Below, piece after piece: positions 26,454 through 35,949 of a DNA stretch of 64,000 nucleotides. Under the pieces are notes generated by a model, which was not told the origin of the DNA, searched no databases, and was given only the letters and a program-made list of their open reading frames with translations. This stretch comes from Psychroflexus salarius (lineage in GTDB: Bacteria; Bacteroidota; Bacteroidia; Flavobacteriales; Flavobacteriaceae). Positions within the stretch are counted from its first letter, which is position 1, and each line of letters starts with the position of its first letter. Location of the stretch: the NCBI RefSeq assembly GCF_900129035.1, contig NZ_FQTW01000001.1:248001-312000 (forward strand), in the 5' to 3' direction. Position numbers and translations under genes: made by a program.

Positions 26454-26469
26454 TTAAGCAAATCTTAAG
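26454..26469 (+). promoter_or_regulatory. TTAAG-N6-TTAAG direct repeat (putative response-regulator box 1)
   Basis: TTAAG at 26454-26458 and 26465-26469 repeats with an 11-bp period, the spacing of OmpR-family half-sites. It ends 21 bases before the -7 box of the metal-efflux operon, so it covers the place of the missing -33 element, which suggests activation. The same element lies at 34470-34485. Confidence 0.6.
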
Positions 26470-26490
26470 CTAAGGAATTTAAAATAATAG

Positions 26491-26498
26491 TACATTTG
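26491..26498 (+). promoter_or_regulatory. -7 promoter box of the metal-efflux operon
   Basis: TACATTTG matches TAnnTTTG exactly and ends three bases before the first ATG (26502). A second ATG follows at 26505. Transcription would start at or near the start codon, so the mRNA is probably leaderless. No -33 TTG is present. Confidence 0.55.
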
Positions 26499-26501
26499 TA
26501 A

Positions 26502-26885
26502 ATGATGAAGTCTTTATCAACATTTGCTTTAACAGTTTTAGTTAGCTTGCAATCTATCGGAATTTCAGCAGCTAATGTACTGAATTTGTCAAATTTTTAC
26601 GAACACTACGAACTTCATCAAGCGGAGACTAATTGCGATTTTTCAGAATTTTTAGATCTTCATTACGGCAGCCAAAAAGCTCAACATGAAGACGAACATA
26701 AAGAACATGAAAATCTTCCGTTTCAAGAGTGCCATCATCTTTCACATAATTTTTATGTTGAACCTTTACATCCCAACGATTTGGGCATAAGAATTCCTGT
26801 TGAAGTTATTCAGCATAACTTCAATTATTGTCTACTGTTTAATTCATTACGTGAAACTGAAATTTTACAACCACCCAAAATTTAA
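26502..26885 (+). CDS. Small secreted His-rich protein, first gene of metal-efflux operon
   Basis: This 127-residue protein has a signal peptide (about 1-23, ending ISAAN). The mature part is rich in His and acidic residues (HEDEHKEHEN about residues 63-72, then CHH), a pattern of soft metal binding. I recognise no named family. Comparable small His-rich proteins often precede CzcA/CusA genes in Bacteroidota. A periplasmic metal-binding or sensing role is inferred from composition and context. Starts at 26502 and 26505 differ by one Met. The pump gene follows after 44 bases. Confidence 0.7.
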   Translation: MMKSLSTFALTVLVSLQSIGISAANVLNLSNFYEHYELHQAETNCDFSEFLDLHYGSQKAQHEDEHKEHENLPFQECHHLSHNFYVEPLHPNDLGIRIPVEVIQHNFNYCLLFNSLRETEILQPPKI

Positions 26886-26929
26886 ACATTTGTTATCAAC
26901 TTATGTTTAATCTTTCAATTTAAAATTTC

Positions 26930-29900
26930 ATGTTATCAAAACTCATAGAATTTAGTTTAAAATCTAAATTCTTAATTATTTTGTTTGTTATAGGTTTAGT
27001 GGGCTTTGGCTCCTATTCCCTATTCAAGGTTTCAATTGGTGCGGTTCCCGACATTACCAATAATCAAGTGCAAGTCATCACCACATCGCGTAATTTATCA
27101 ACGGCTGATGTTGAGCAATTTATCACTTATCCCGTCGAATTAGAAATGGCTAATTTGCCGGGCGTTAAAGAAATTAGATCGGTCTCTAAATTTGGACTAT
27201 CGGTAGTTACGATTGTGTTTGAAGATGATTTAGGCACGTATTTACCACGCCAACTCATTGCGGAAAAATTAAAAACAGCTGCCGAAAAAATTCCTGCTAG
27301 TTTTGGAACGCCACAAATGGGACCTATTACAACTGGTTTAGGCGAAATTTACCAATACACCTTAGAAACCAAACCTGGCTTTGAAAACGATTATGATGCC
27401 ACAGAGTTGCGTACCATCCAAGATTGGATTGTTAAGCGCCAGCTTTCAGGGATTCCTGGCGTGGTTGAAATAAATACTTGGGGCGGTTTTTTAAAGGAAT
27501 ACGAGGTTAGTATAAACACGCAACAACTGCAAGCTAAAGGGATTAGCATTAATGAGTTGTTTTTAGCATTAGAAAATAATAACTCCATCGCTGGCGGAAG
27601 CTATATTGAAAAAAATGATGAAGCCTATTTTATACGTGGTGAAGGTCTCGTTTCAAGTCTTGAAGATATTGAAAATATTGTGGTGACAGTTCGAGACAAT
27701 CAACCTATTTATATTAAAGATATTGCTGAAGTTGGCTTTGGACATGCAAGACGATTTGGCGCAATTACTGGAAATGGTGAAGGTGAAAAAGTCTTAGGTC
27801 AAGTCATGATGCTCAAAGATGCTGACTCAAAACGAGTGATCGATGCTGTTAAAACTAGAATTTCAGAAATTGAAGACAGTCTGCCAGAAGGTGTTTACAT
27901 TAATGGCTTTTTAGATCGCTCTGAACTTATTGGCCGAACAACTTCTACCATTGCCGAAAATTTAATTTTAGGGTTTCTTGTGGTCGCCTTTATTGTTATT
28001 GTTTTAATTGGTGATTGGCGAGCTGGTTTAGTGATTTCTTCTATTATTCCGTTGAGTTTTTTAAGCGCTATTAGCTTAATGTATGTGTTTGGTGTAGATG
28101 CCAATTTAATGAGTTTAGGTGCTTTAGATTTTGGAATCATCATAGATGGAGCCGTCATTATAGTGGAGTTTGTGGCCTTTAAATTATGGCAACGTTCTAA
28201 CGAATTTAAAGGAAAGACTTCAACTGAAATTGTAAAACTAAAAGATAAAATTACATTTAATGGTGCATCCAAAATGCTAAACTCAGCTATTTTCGGACAA
28301 TTTATAATTTTAATTGTTTTTATTCCCATTTTATCATTAAGTGGTGTTGAAGGCAAGATGTTTAGACCGATGGCATTAACCTTCAGCTTTGCACTAATTG
28401 GTGCCATGATTTTGTGTTTTACTTGGGTTCCTGTCGCTTGTAGCTTAATTTTAAAACCCAATGCTAAAACCTTTACATTTTCAACACGATTAATAGATGG
28501 TATAAAAAAAGCCTATTTACCTTCTATAAAATGGGCTTTAAACCATACAAAAGTTGTGTTGGTTTCTGCCATTTTATTGGTCATCATAGGTGTTTTTACA
28601 TTCTCGAAAATGGGTGGCGAATTTGTGCCTACTTTAGATGAAGGAGATTTTGTAATTCAACCTATTTTAAAAACAGGTAAGTCATTAAAAAGTACCGTTG
28701 AACGCACTACAAAAATTGAAGGAATTTTATTAGAAGAATTCCCAGAAGTTACACAAGTGGTTACACGAATTGGTGCGGCTGAAGTCCCAACAGACCCAAT
28801 GTCTATGCAAGATTCTGATGTCATTGTGCGTTTAAAGCCTAAATCTGAATGGACAAGTGCTGACACGAAAGAAGAGTTGGCTCAAAAAATTAAAGAAGCC
28901 TTAGCCGTGATTCCTGGAATGGATTTAGAATTTACACAACCTATTGAAATGCGTTTTAATGAATTGATTACTGGCGTTCGATCAGACATTGCCATTAAGA
29001 TTTTTGGAGAAGATTTAGATGTTCTAACGCAAAAAGGAAACGAAATTCAAGAATTGATTGAAAATGTAGAAGGTGCGGCTGATATTTCGGTTGAAAAAAT
29101 TGTTGGCTTGCCCCAACTTTCTGTTGAATACAAGCGAAATAAAATTGCACGCTATGGTCTAAATATCAAAGCCATAAATTCAGTGATCACTGCTGGATTT
29201 GCTGGTAAAGCAACAGGCGTTGTTTTTGAAGGTGAAAAACGATTTGATTTAGTGGTTAGATTACAAAAATCTCAACGACAAGGTATTGAAGACTTAAGAA
29301 GTTTAATGATTGACACCCCAAATTCTGGTAAAATTCCGCTTGATGAAGTTGCTGAAATTAACTATGATAAAGGACCTGCCAAAATTTCAAGAGACAATAC
29401 CAAACGCCGTATTGTGGTTGGTGTAAATGTAAGAAATAGAGATTTAGCTTCAGTCGTTGCCGATATTCAAAAGCTCGTTAAAAACAATATCAACTTACCT
29501 GTAGGTTACACCATCAATTATGGTGGACAATTTGAAAATCTTGAAAGTGCAAAAGCTCGTTTAAAAATTGCCGTGCCTATTGCCTTAATTTTAATTTATA
29601 TCATGCTATTTTTTGCGTTAAAAAAACACCGTGACGCCTTATTGATTTTTACAGCCATTCCATTTTCTGCAATTGGTGGTATATTTTTACTGTGGTTACG
29701 TGATATGCCATTTAGTATATCGGCAGGTGTTGGTTTTATTGCTTTATTTGGTATTGCTGTGCTTAATGGTATTATTTTAGTTGAATATTTTAAAGATATT
29801 TTAAAAACACACGACAAGTTAAGTTTACAACACATTATTGATGCGACACAAGATCGCCTACGTGCGGTTTTACTCACAGCAAGTTCAACGGCATTAGGAT

Positions 29901-31252
29901 TTTTACCAATGGCTATTTCAACTGGAGCTGGCGCCGAAGTTCAACGTCCATTAGCTACGGTAGTTATTGGTGGTTTAGTCACTTCTACCCTACTAACTTT
30001 AATTGTTTTACCGGTTTTATATGCTATGAATAATAAAACACCAAAATTAAAATTAAATAGTCCATTAAGCATTTTAGTGATTTTACTGTTAGGAACTTCG
30101 ATATCTAGTTATGCACAAGACGGTGAATTTGAAGCGCTCAAACAAAAGATGTTAGAGAACAATCATAAGCTAAAATCAGCACAACTTCTATCTGAAAGTA
30201 CTAAAGCTGCCGAAGGACAAGCCTTTACGTTCAATAAAATCCAAATCTATCAAAATTATGACCAATCGGAAGCCGATCCTATTGCAAGTCAACCTTTATA
30301 TCAATGGGGAATTGTGCAACAGTTTGATTTTCCGACGGTGTATGCGAACAAGTTGAAGTTGAACAAAGTTAAAACTGAGCTTGCAGAAACCCAACTTAGC
30401 ATCACTGAATTAAAGCAAATTAAAGCCCTTCAAAATAACTATCAAAACTTTTTAGAAGCGCGAGAAAAGCTTAGAGTTTATGATAGTATTTATGAAGTTT
30501 ATAAAGCGTTCTCGCGAATGGCAAAACGCAAATTTGAGGAAGGTGAATCTAATTATTTAGAAAAAATCACAGCTGAATCTAAAGCCAGTCAAATTGAAAT
30601 TGATCGCAGCCAGCTTCAACAAGATTTAGCGAATAGTAAACTTGCAATTCAAGCCTTATTACAAGTTGAAGAACCTTTAATTTTAAAAGGTCGTCAGCTT
30701 AAAAAGCTAGAATTAAAGTCTGTTTTAAAGCAAAATGAAAATTTAAGTATTTCAGCTTTAACCATCGATCAAAAAATGGCTGAGCAAACTTCTAAATTAG
30801 CTAAACACCAACTATTGCCTGGGATTTCAGCCAGTTATTTTATCAGAAGTAATTCAGCTATAGACCAAAACTTTAACGGTTATCAAATCGGCTTAAATGT
30901 ACCATTATTGTTTTTTGGTGATCGATCTAAAATTAAATCGGCACAACTAAAAGCTCGCGCAAAAGAAGCCGAACTTACCGATGCTAAAATAGCGCTTAAA
31001 AAAGGTCAAGAACAACTTATTGAATTGCTTAAGGTTCAAAGCAATACTTTAACTAATTACGAAAATCATCAGCTTAAAATGGCCATTGAAATTTTAAATA
31101 CAGCTAAATTGAGTTATAAAGCTGGTGAAATTGACTTTTTTAGATATGTGCAAAGTATTGAACAAGCACAACGCATTAAACTTGATTATTTAAGCAAATT
31201 GCGTGACTATAATCAAACCATTATTCAATTAAATTACTTCTTATTAAATTAA
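26930..31252 (+). CDS. CusA/CzcA heavy-metal RND pump fused to a TolC-family outer-membrane factor
   Basis: At 1440 residues the protein is longer than the usual 1040 because two proteins are joined in frame. Residues about 1-1035 form an RND transporter of the heavy-metal class with GALDFGIIIDGAVIIVE in TM4 (the HME acidic signature) and 12 spans. Residues 1044-1062 form a hydrophobic stretch ending SSYA-Q, like a signal peptide. Residues about 1065-1440 are a TolC/CusC-type factor with long helices. The product pumps metal cations such as Cu, Ag, Zn or Co; the cation is not decidable. The adaptor follows after four bases. Confidence 0.93.
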   Translation: MLSKLIEFSLKSKFLIILFVIGLVGFGSYSLFKVSIGAVPDITNNQVQVITTSRNLSTADVEQFITYPVELEMANLPGVKEIRSVSKFGLSVVTIVFEDDLGTYLPRQLIAEKLKTAAEKIPASFGTPQMGPITTGLGEIYQYTLETKPGFENDYDATELRTIQDWIVKRQLSGIPGVVEINTWGGFLKEYEVSINTQQLQAKGISINELFLALENNNSIAGGSYIEKNDEAYFIRGEGLVSSLEDIENIVVTVRDNQPIYIKDIAEVGFGHARRFGAITGNGEGEKVLGQVMMLKDADSKRVIDAVKTRISEIEDSLPEGVYINGFLDRSELIGRTTSTIAENLILGFLVVAFIVIVLIGDWRAGLVISSIIPLSFLSAISLMYVFGVDANLMSLGALDFGIIIDGAVIIVEFVAFKLWQRSNEFKGKTSTEIVKLKDKITFNGASKMLNSAIFGQFIILIVFIPILSLSGVEGKMFRPMALTFSFALIGAMILCFTWVPVACSLILKPNAKTFTFSTRLIDGIKKAYLPSIKWALNHTKVVLVSAILLVIIGVFTFSKMGGEFVPTLDEGDFVIQPILKTGKSLKSTVERTTKIEGILLEEFPEVTQVVTRIGAAEVPTDPMSMQDSDVIVRLKPKSEWTSADTKEELAQKIKEALAVIPGMDLEFTQPIEMRFNELITGVRSDIAIKIFGEDLDVLTQKGNEIQELIENVEGAADISVEKIVGLPQLSVEYKRNKIARYGLNIKAINSVITAGFAGKATGVVFEGEKRFDLVVRLQKSQRQGIEDLRSLMIDTPNSGKIPLDEVAEINYDKGPAKISRDNTKRRIVVGVNVRNRDLASVVADIQKLVKNNINLPVGYTINYGGQFENLESAKARLKIAVPIALILIYIMLFFALKKHRDALLIFTAIPFSAIGGIFLLWLRDMPFSISAGVGFIALFGIAVLNGIILVEYFKDILKTHDKLSLQHIIDATQDRLRAVLLTASSTALGFLPMAISTGAGAEVQRPLATVVIGGLVTSTLLTLIVLPVLYAMNNKTPKLKLNSPLSILVILLLGTSISSYAQDGEFEALKQKMLENNHKLKSAQLLSESTKAAEGQAFTFNKIQIYQNYDQSEADPIASQPLYQWGIVQQFDFPTVYANKLKLNKVKTELAETQLSITELKQIKALQNNYQNFLEAREKLRVYDSIYEVYKAFSRMAKRKFEEGESNYLEKITAESKASQIEIDRSQLQQDLANSKLAIQALLQVEEPLILKGRQLKKLELKSVLKQNENLSISALTIDQKMAEQTSKLAKHQLLPGISASYFIRSNSAIDQNFNGYQIGLNVPLLFFGDRSKIKSAQLKARAKEAELTDAKIALKKGQEQLIELLKVQSNTLTNYENHQLKMAIEILNTAKLSYKAGEIDFFRYVQSIEQAQRIKLDYLSKLRDYNQTIIQLNYFLLN

Positions 31253-31256
31253 ACCT

Positions 31257-32408
31257 ATGAAACCTTCTATTATACTATTGTTATTAATTTTTGCAAACTT
31301 AAACAGCTCTTGTGGTGACTCTTCGGAAACTTCAACCGAAGATAAAAACAAGTCAGATGCTGGCCATATTACTCTCAGTCATCAACAATTCAAGTCAGCC
31401 GAACTTCAATTAGGAACACCTGAATTCAAAAAATTTTCAGAACAATTTGAAGTTACAGGTATTATTGATGTGCCACCAAAAAACAGAGCTTCAGTAACTG
31501 CTTATTTTGATGGTTATGTGACCCAAACTGAATTGCTTGTGGGTGATGAAGTTAAAAAAGGTGATGTTTTGGTGAAGTTAAAACATCCTAACTTTATCAA
31601 AATTCAGCAAAACTATGTTGAAGCCTTAAGCAATTTAGAGTACTTAAAATCTGAATTTGACCGTAAACAAAGCCTTTACGAAGATGATGTGATTGCACAA
31701 AAAGTATTTCAATCAACTAAAAACCAATTTTTAAATGCCAAAGCACAATTGGCATCAGCAAAAGAGCAAATAAAGTTGATGAACCTTAGTCCTGCACAAG
31801 TCGCTCAAGGAAATTTCACTTCAGAAATTAATATTTTAGCGCCTATAAGTGGTAAAGTTTCAAAACTAAATGTGGCGCAAGGTAAATTTATAGCCAAATC
31901 TGATATGATTATGGAAATTTTAGATGTAGATCATGTACATTTAGAATTAGAAGTGTTTGAGAAAGATCTTTTAAACATTAATAAAGGTGACACTTTAAGC
32001 TTTATGATTCCTGAAGTAACTAACCAAAAGTTTGAAGCTTATGTGCGATTAATTGGTGCTGAAATTAGTCAAAACAGACGTGTTCGTGTACATGCACATC
32101 CTATAAATGAGAATGTAAACTTTAAAGTTGGTATGTTTGTAAATGCTAGTCTTAAAACTAATGAGAAAAAGATCATTGCTTTGCCGGAAGAAGCTTTTAC
32201 AAGTCTAGATGATCAAACCTTTATTTTACAACTTGATGAAAAAACATCTAATACATATCAATTTTCAAAGTTAAAAATAAAAAGTTCTGTGCCTCAAAAT
32301 GGCTATAAACCAATACTGAATGCTGATGAACTGAATTTAAAAGCACAATATTTAACTAAAGGCGTTTTTGATTTAATTACCAATAGTGGCGGCGGACATA
32401 GTCATTAA
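31257..32408 (+). CDS. RND efflux periplasmic adaptor (CusB/CzcB type) lipoprotein
   Basis: This 383-residue membrane-fusion protein has a signal ending in a lipobox-like NSSC (Cys19), so it is probably lipid-anchored. The barrel-sandwich halves are ASVTAYFDGYVTQTELLVGDEVKKGDVLVK and ILAPISGKVSKLNVAQGKFI, and between them lies a coiled-coil hairpin (about 115-185). The C-terminal tail SGGGHSH may bind metal. It links the pump with the outer-membrane part encoded in the preceding fusion gene. It lies six bases before the response-regulator gene. Confidence 0.92.
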   Translation: MKPSIILLLLIFANLNSSCGDSSETSTEDKNKSDAGHITLSHQQFKSAELQLGTPEFKKFSEQFEVTGIIDVPPKNRASVTAYFDGYVTQTELLVGDEVKKGDVLVKLKHPNFIKIQQNYVEALSNLEYLKSEFDRKQSLYEDDVIAQKVFQSTKNQFLNAKAQLASAKEQIKLMNLSPAQVAQGNFTSEINILAPISGKVSKLNVAQGKFIAKSDMIMEILDVDHVHLELEVFEKDLLNINKGDTLSFMIPEVTNQKFEAYVRLIGAEISQNRRVRVHAHPINENVNFKVGMFVNASLKTNEKKIIALPEEAFTSLDDQTFILQLDEKTSNTYQFSKLKIKSSVPQNGYKPILNADELNLKAQYLTKGVFDLITNSGGGHSH

Positions 32409-32413
32409 TAATT

Positions 32414-33091
32414 ATGAATAAATCAGATTTTAATATATTAATTGCTGAAGATCAACTAGATATTGCAAAATTTCTTAAGCAAGGACTTACAGAAGAAGGC
32501 TATCAATGTAAAGTTGTTAGAAATGGGCAAGCGGTCTTAGAATTTATGAAGTCTGAAAACATCAGTTTAATTTTACTTGACTGGATGATGCCTAAACTTA
32601 AAGGCATTGATGTTTGTAGGCAATTAAGAGCTGAAAACATTTTAACGCCTATCATTTTTTTAACCGCAAAAGATACAGTCGAAGATACTATAGAAGGCTT
32701 AAAAAGTGGTGCTAATGATTACATCAAGAAACCCTTTAATTTTGATGAATTATTAGCGAGAATTGAAGCTCATTTAAGAATTCATTTTAAAATCGACGAA
32801 ATCCTTAACATTGGTGATATTTCAATAAACATAAGTAAACACGAAATTACTAAGGCTGATGAAATGATTAACCTGACCGAAAAAGAATTTAATTTTTTAG
32901 TCCATTTAGTTAAAAATAAAAATCAAGTTTGTGATCGACAATCTATTATAGAGCAAGTTTGGGATATTCATTTTGATTATGATACTGGTGTTCTTGACGT
33001 TTACATGAATGCCATTAGAAAAAAATTAAACCTCCAAAAAAATGAACTTATTAAAACAGTTCGTGGCATTGGTTTTATAGCTCAAGAATGA
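32414..33091 (+). CDS. OmpR-family response regulator (CusR-like)
   Basis: In this 225-residue protein the receiver domain has phospho-acceptor Asp56 in LILLDWMMP, acidic pocket AEDQ (12-13) and Lys in YIKKPF. The C-terminal winged helix (about 125-225) has EKEFNFLVHLV and the RGIGF hairpin. Its gene ends on the ATGA overlap with the histidine kinase. It most likely activates the flanking operons; the shared 11-bp-phased TTAAG repeat upstream of both is the natural binding candidate. Metal specificity is inferred from the neighbouring pump. Confidence 0.93.
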   Translation: MNKSDFNILIAEDQLDIAKFLKQGLTEEGYQCKVVRNGQAVLEFMKSENISLILLDWMMPKLKGIDVCRQLRAENILTPIIFLTAKDTVEDTIEGLKSGANDYIKKPFNFDELLARIEAHLRIHFKIDEILNIGDISINISKHEITKADEMINLTEKEFNFLVHLVKNKNQVCDRQSIIEQVWDIHFDYDTGVLDVYMNAIRKKLNLQKNELIKTVRGIGFIAQE

Positions 33092-34473
33092 AGCTATCCA
33101 TCAAAAATAGAATTGCACTTTATTCAGTCATCGGCATTGCTAGCATTAGTTTATTGGTATTTTTGAGTATTTATTTTACTGTAAAAAAAACCGTTTACAA
33201 TGAGATTGATGATGATTTAAAGTTTGAAGCTAAAAAGCATGTTTTTGAAGTTGTTCAAAAAAAAGACACGCTGTACTTTGCTTACAAAGATGAATGGCTT
33301 GAACGCGAACATGTAGAAATTGAAGTCTACCCATTGTATGTTGAACTTTTTGACAAAAATGGTCTAAGCTTAGACAAATCCCCAAACTTAAAATCTCGTT
33401 CACTTCATGTCAATCCAGAAATTACAAATTCATTTATTTCAAACACAAACCTTGACAATCAAGCATTAAGGCAAATTCAAATTCCGCTTCGTCAGGATGC
33501 AGCGATAAATGGTTTTATAAGTATTGCCGTACCTTTAGGTGATGCAAAATTACTGATTGAAACACTACAGCAAACATTACTAATCATCTACCCTATTTTA
33601 TTAATTATCACTTTTTTTACCTCTAGACTAATTTCTAGAATTACCATAAAACCAGTTACACGCATTGCAAAAACAGTTGAAGATATTAACACGAACGATT
33701 TAACTAAACGCGTAACTAAAATGAGTAATGGTGATGAGTTAGAAACCTTATCTAATGCCATAAATGATTTTCTTGACCGAATTGACGCTGCTATTAAAAG
33801 AGAAAAACAATTTACAGCAGATGCTTCACATCAATTAAGAACACCATTAGCAGTAATTAAAGGAAATTTAGAGGTCCTAATTAGAAAAAATCGCCAACCT
33901 GAAGAGTATGTTGAAGTCATAAAAGCCAATATTATCAAAATAGATGAAATGTCTAGTGCTGTCGAAAAGCTTCTGATTTTAGCTCGATTAAACAGTAATT
34001 CTAATCAGAATATTGAACTTAAAAGCTTGAATGTTTATCAACTAATCGAATCGATATTAACCAACTATAAACTTCATATTTTAGAAAAGCAATTAGCCAT
34101 TTCAATAAGTAATTCTAAACATATCATACTCAACTCAAATAAAATATACCTGAGTTTCATCCTAGATAATTTAATTTCAAATGCTATTAAATATGCAGAT
34201 ACCAATAGCGAAATTAAAGTTACAATTGAAGAATTATCAAGTAAATTTCAAATAAAGGTTTGTAATACAGGTCCTAAAATTCCGCCGACTGAAATCAACG
34301 AAATTTTCAACCCGTTTTTTAGAAATAAAAATCATGAAACAAAACAAGAAGGCTACGGCTTAGGCCTTGCCATAGTTGCAAAAGCAGCAGAATTATTGAA
34401 CATAAAAGTAGAGGTTTCTTCTAATAAACTCACCTGTTTTACACTTACAATTCCGAAAAAAAGCCAAACTTAA
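33088..34473 (+). CDS. Sensor histidine kinase (CusS-like)
   Basis: This 461-residue kinase has two membrane spans (about 9-31 and 163-184) flanking a periplasmic sensor of about 130 residues. It continues with HAMP (about 184-236), HisKA with phospho-accepting His248 in ADASHQLRTPLA, and HATPase with N box LDNLISNAIKYA and GYGLGLAIV. The start overlaps the response regulator by four bases. It presumably senses periplasmic metal for the adjacent pump. The stop codon overlaps the TTAAG repeat at 34470. Confidence 0.93.
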   Translation: MKLSIKNRIALYSVIGIASISLLVFLSIYFTVKKTVYNEIDDDLKFEAKKHVFEVVQKKDTLYFAYKDEWLEREHVEIEVYPLYVELFDKNGLSLDKSPNLKSRSLHVNPEITNSFISNTNLDNQALRQIQIPLRQDAAINGFISIAVPLGDAKLLIETLQQTLLIIYPILLIITFFTSRLISRITIKPVTRIAKTVEDINTNDLTKRVTKMSNGDELETLSNAINDFLDRIDAAIKREKQFTADASHQLRTPLAVIKGNLEVLIRKNRQPEEYVEVIKANIIKIDEMSSAVEKLLILARLNSNSNQNIELKSLNVYQLIESILTNYKLHILEKQLAISISNSKHIILNSNKIYLSFILDNLISNAIKYADTNSEIKVTIEELSSKFQIKVCNTGPKIPPTEINEIFNPFFRNKNHETKQEGYGLGLAIVAKAAELLNIKVEVSSNKLTCFTLTIPKKSQT

Positions 34474-34485
34474 GATTCACTTAAG
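34470..34485 (+). promoter_or_regulatory. TTAAG-N6-TTAAG direct repeat (putative response-regulator box 2)
   Basis: TTAAG at 34470-34474 and 34481-34485; the fuller repeat is CTTAAGAT twice with an 11-bp period (34469 and 34480). It sits between the histidine-kinase stop and the thioredoxin ATG (34548), like box 1 at the efflux operon. Downstream -7 candidates are imperfect: TAGATTTTG at 34499-34507 and TTATTTTG at 34523-34530. Confidence 0.6.
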
Positions 34486-34547
34486 ATATAAAGCAAAATA
34501 GATTTTGAATGCTTTTTTGATGTTATTTTGATGTAAATAATAATGTC

Positions 34548-34976
34548 ATGAAGTTATCACTTTTAATGATTAGTTTGTCTTTAAGCCTTTCTACTTATGC
34601 TCAAAACTGGGTTTATGATTTTAACGAAGCTAAAATTCTAGCTGAACAAGAAAACAAACAAATCCTACTTGTCTTTTCCGGTTCAGATTGGTGTGCGCCT
34701 TGCATCAAGCTAGATCGCCAAATATGGCAAACCAAAGTGTTTAAAAATCACGCAAAAGAAAATTTAGTGCTTTTAAAGGCCGATTTTCCAAAGCGTAAAA
34801 AAAATCAACTTCCAAAAATTCAGCAAGATAAAAACAAGGCTTTAGCCGAAACTTACAACACTAAAGGCTACTTTCCATTTGTAGTTTTACTTGATGCTGA
34901 TGGTCAAGTCATGAATCAACTTGGGTATAAAAATCTAACGCCAACTAAATACATCGAAGCCATCTATGGTCAATAA
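34548..34976 (+). CDS. Secreted thioredoxin-like protein
   Basis: This 142-residue protein has a signal peptide (about 1-18, ending STYAQ). A thioredoxin fold follows with active site CAPC in FSGSDWCAPCIKLD (about 44-57), a later cis-Pro segment GYFPFVVLLD, and no extra domains. The SDWC form resembles Thioredoxin_7/DUF255-type envelope proteins rather than cytoplasmic TrxA. It may reduce or form disulphides in its operon partners, such as the cysteine pair of the DUF4266 lipoprotein. Its 3' end overlaps apbE by 11 bases. Confidence 0.87.
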   Translation: MKLSLLMISLSLSLSTYAQNWVYDFNEAKILAEQENKQILLVFSGSDWCAPCIKLDRQIWQTKVFKNHAKENLVLLKADFPKRKKNQLPKIQQDKNKALAETYNTKGYFPFVVLLDADGQVMNQLGYKNLTPTKYIEAIYGQ

Positions 34977-35949
34977 ATTAATTATTCTACTAGGTTTTGT
35001 ATGGATGTTTAACCTTCAAGGTCAGTCAATTTTTAAGCGTGAAATGGGACTCATGGGATGCCAATTTGATATTACGGTTGTTGCTAGTTCTCAAAATGAA
35101 GCTAATAGTTACATTGACATAGCTGTTGAAGAAATACAGCGAATTGAAACTATGATATCGTCATGGAAAACTAACTCGCAAACTTCAGCTGTTAACCGAA
35201 ATGCAGGCCTAAAACCTGTAAAAGTAGATGATGAATTGTTTCAACTCATTAAACGGTCGATTCAACTTTCAACTATTACAGATGGCGCCTTTGATATCAG
35301 TTTTGCTTCAATAGACCATATTTGGAATTTTAATAAGCAAGAAACCACAATGCCTGATCAAGCTAAACTTTTGTCTTCGGTTGAAGCCATTGGTTATGAA
35401 CATATTCAATTAGATGAAGCTAACTCTACTGTTTTTCTTACCAAAAAAGGAATGAAAATTGGCTTTGGTGCTATAGGCAAAGGCTATGCCGCTGATAAAG
35501 CCAAAGAACTTCTCATAAAAAAAGGGGTTAAATCTGGCATCATCAATGCCTCTGGCGATATGAATACTTGGGGAAAAAAACCAGATGGTAACGCTTGGAA
35601 AGTGGCTATTACCAACCCGATGAATAAAACCAAAAGTTATGGCCTATTTGAAATTAATAACCAAGCTGTAGTTACCTCAGGAAATTACGAGAAATATGTT
35701 CTTATTAACGGTGAGCGCTACTCACATATTATTGACCCTAGAACAGGTCAACCAACAAAAGGTATTTTAAGTGTTAGCGTTTTTGCGCCTAAAGCCGAAA
35801 TGGCCGATGCGCTAGCAACATCCATTTTTGTAATGGGAGTCGATGTTGGTTTAAACCTCATTAATCAACTTCCAAATGTCGAGGCAATTATAGTTAAAAG
35901 TAATGGCAGTTTAGCCACTTCAAACCAAATAAATATTACATCAAAATGA
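34966..35949 (+). CDS. apbE: FAD:protein FMN transferase (ApbE)
   Basis: The 327-residue enzyme attaches FMN to Ser/Thr of periplasmic proteins. The hydrophobic N-terminus (1-19, ending LQGQ) is a signal peptide. Conserved parts are MGLMGCQFDIT, ISSWKTNSQTSAVNRNAG, the FAD-binding FGAIGKGYAADKA (about 167-179), NASGDMNTWGK, and metal-binding DALATSIFVMG near residue 285. No NqrC or RnfG is encoded in the window, so its target may be an operon partner; DUF3570 has an SGAS motif. It overlaps the neighbours on both sides (11 and four bases). Confidence 0.93.
   Translation: MVNKLIILLGFVWMFNLQGQSIFKREMGLMGCQFDITVVASSQNEANSYIDIAVEEIQRIETMISSWKTNSQTSAVNRNAGLKPVKVDDELFQLIKRSIQLSTITDGAFDISFASIDHIWNFNKQETTMPDQAKLLSSVEAIGYEHIQLDEANSTVFLTKKGMKIGFGAIGKGYAADKAKELLIKKGVKSGIINASGDMNTWGKKPDGNAWKVAITNPMNKTKSYGLFEINNQAVVTSGNYEKYVLINGERYSHIIDPRTGQPTKGILSVSVFAPKAEMADALATSIFVMGVDVGLNLINQLPNVEAIIVKSNGSLATSNQINITSK

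Noticed and set aside
27391-29877. Long open frames antisense to the efflux pump gene
   Set aside because: They run opposite a well-conserved coding sequence, have no recognisable domains or start context, and are explained as shadows of the RND gene.
31120-31260. Frameshift or sequencing error joining CusA and CusC
   Set aside because: The two parts are in one uninterrupted frame with a plausible signal-like joint, and such fusions are known in Bacteroidota; no sign of a damaged stop or start.
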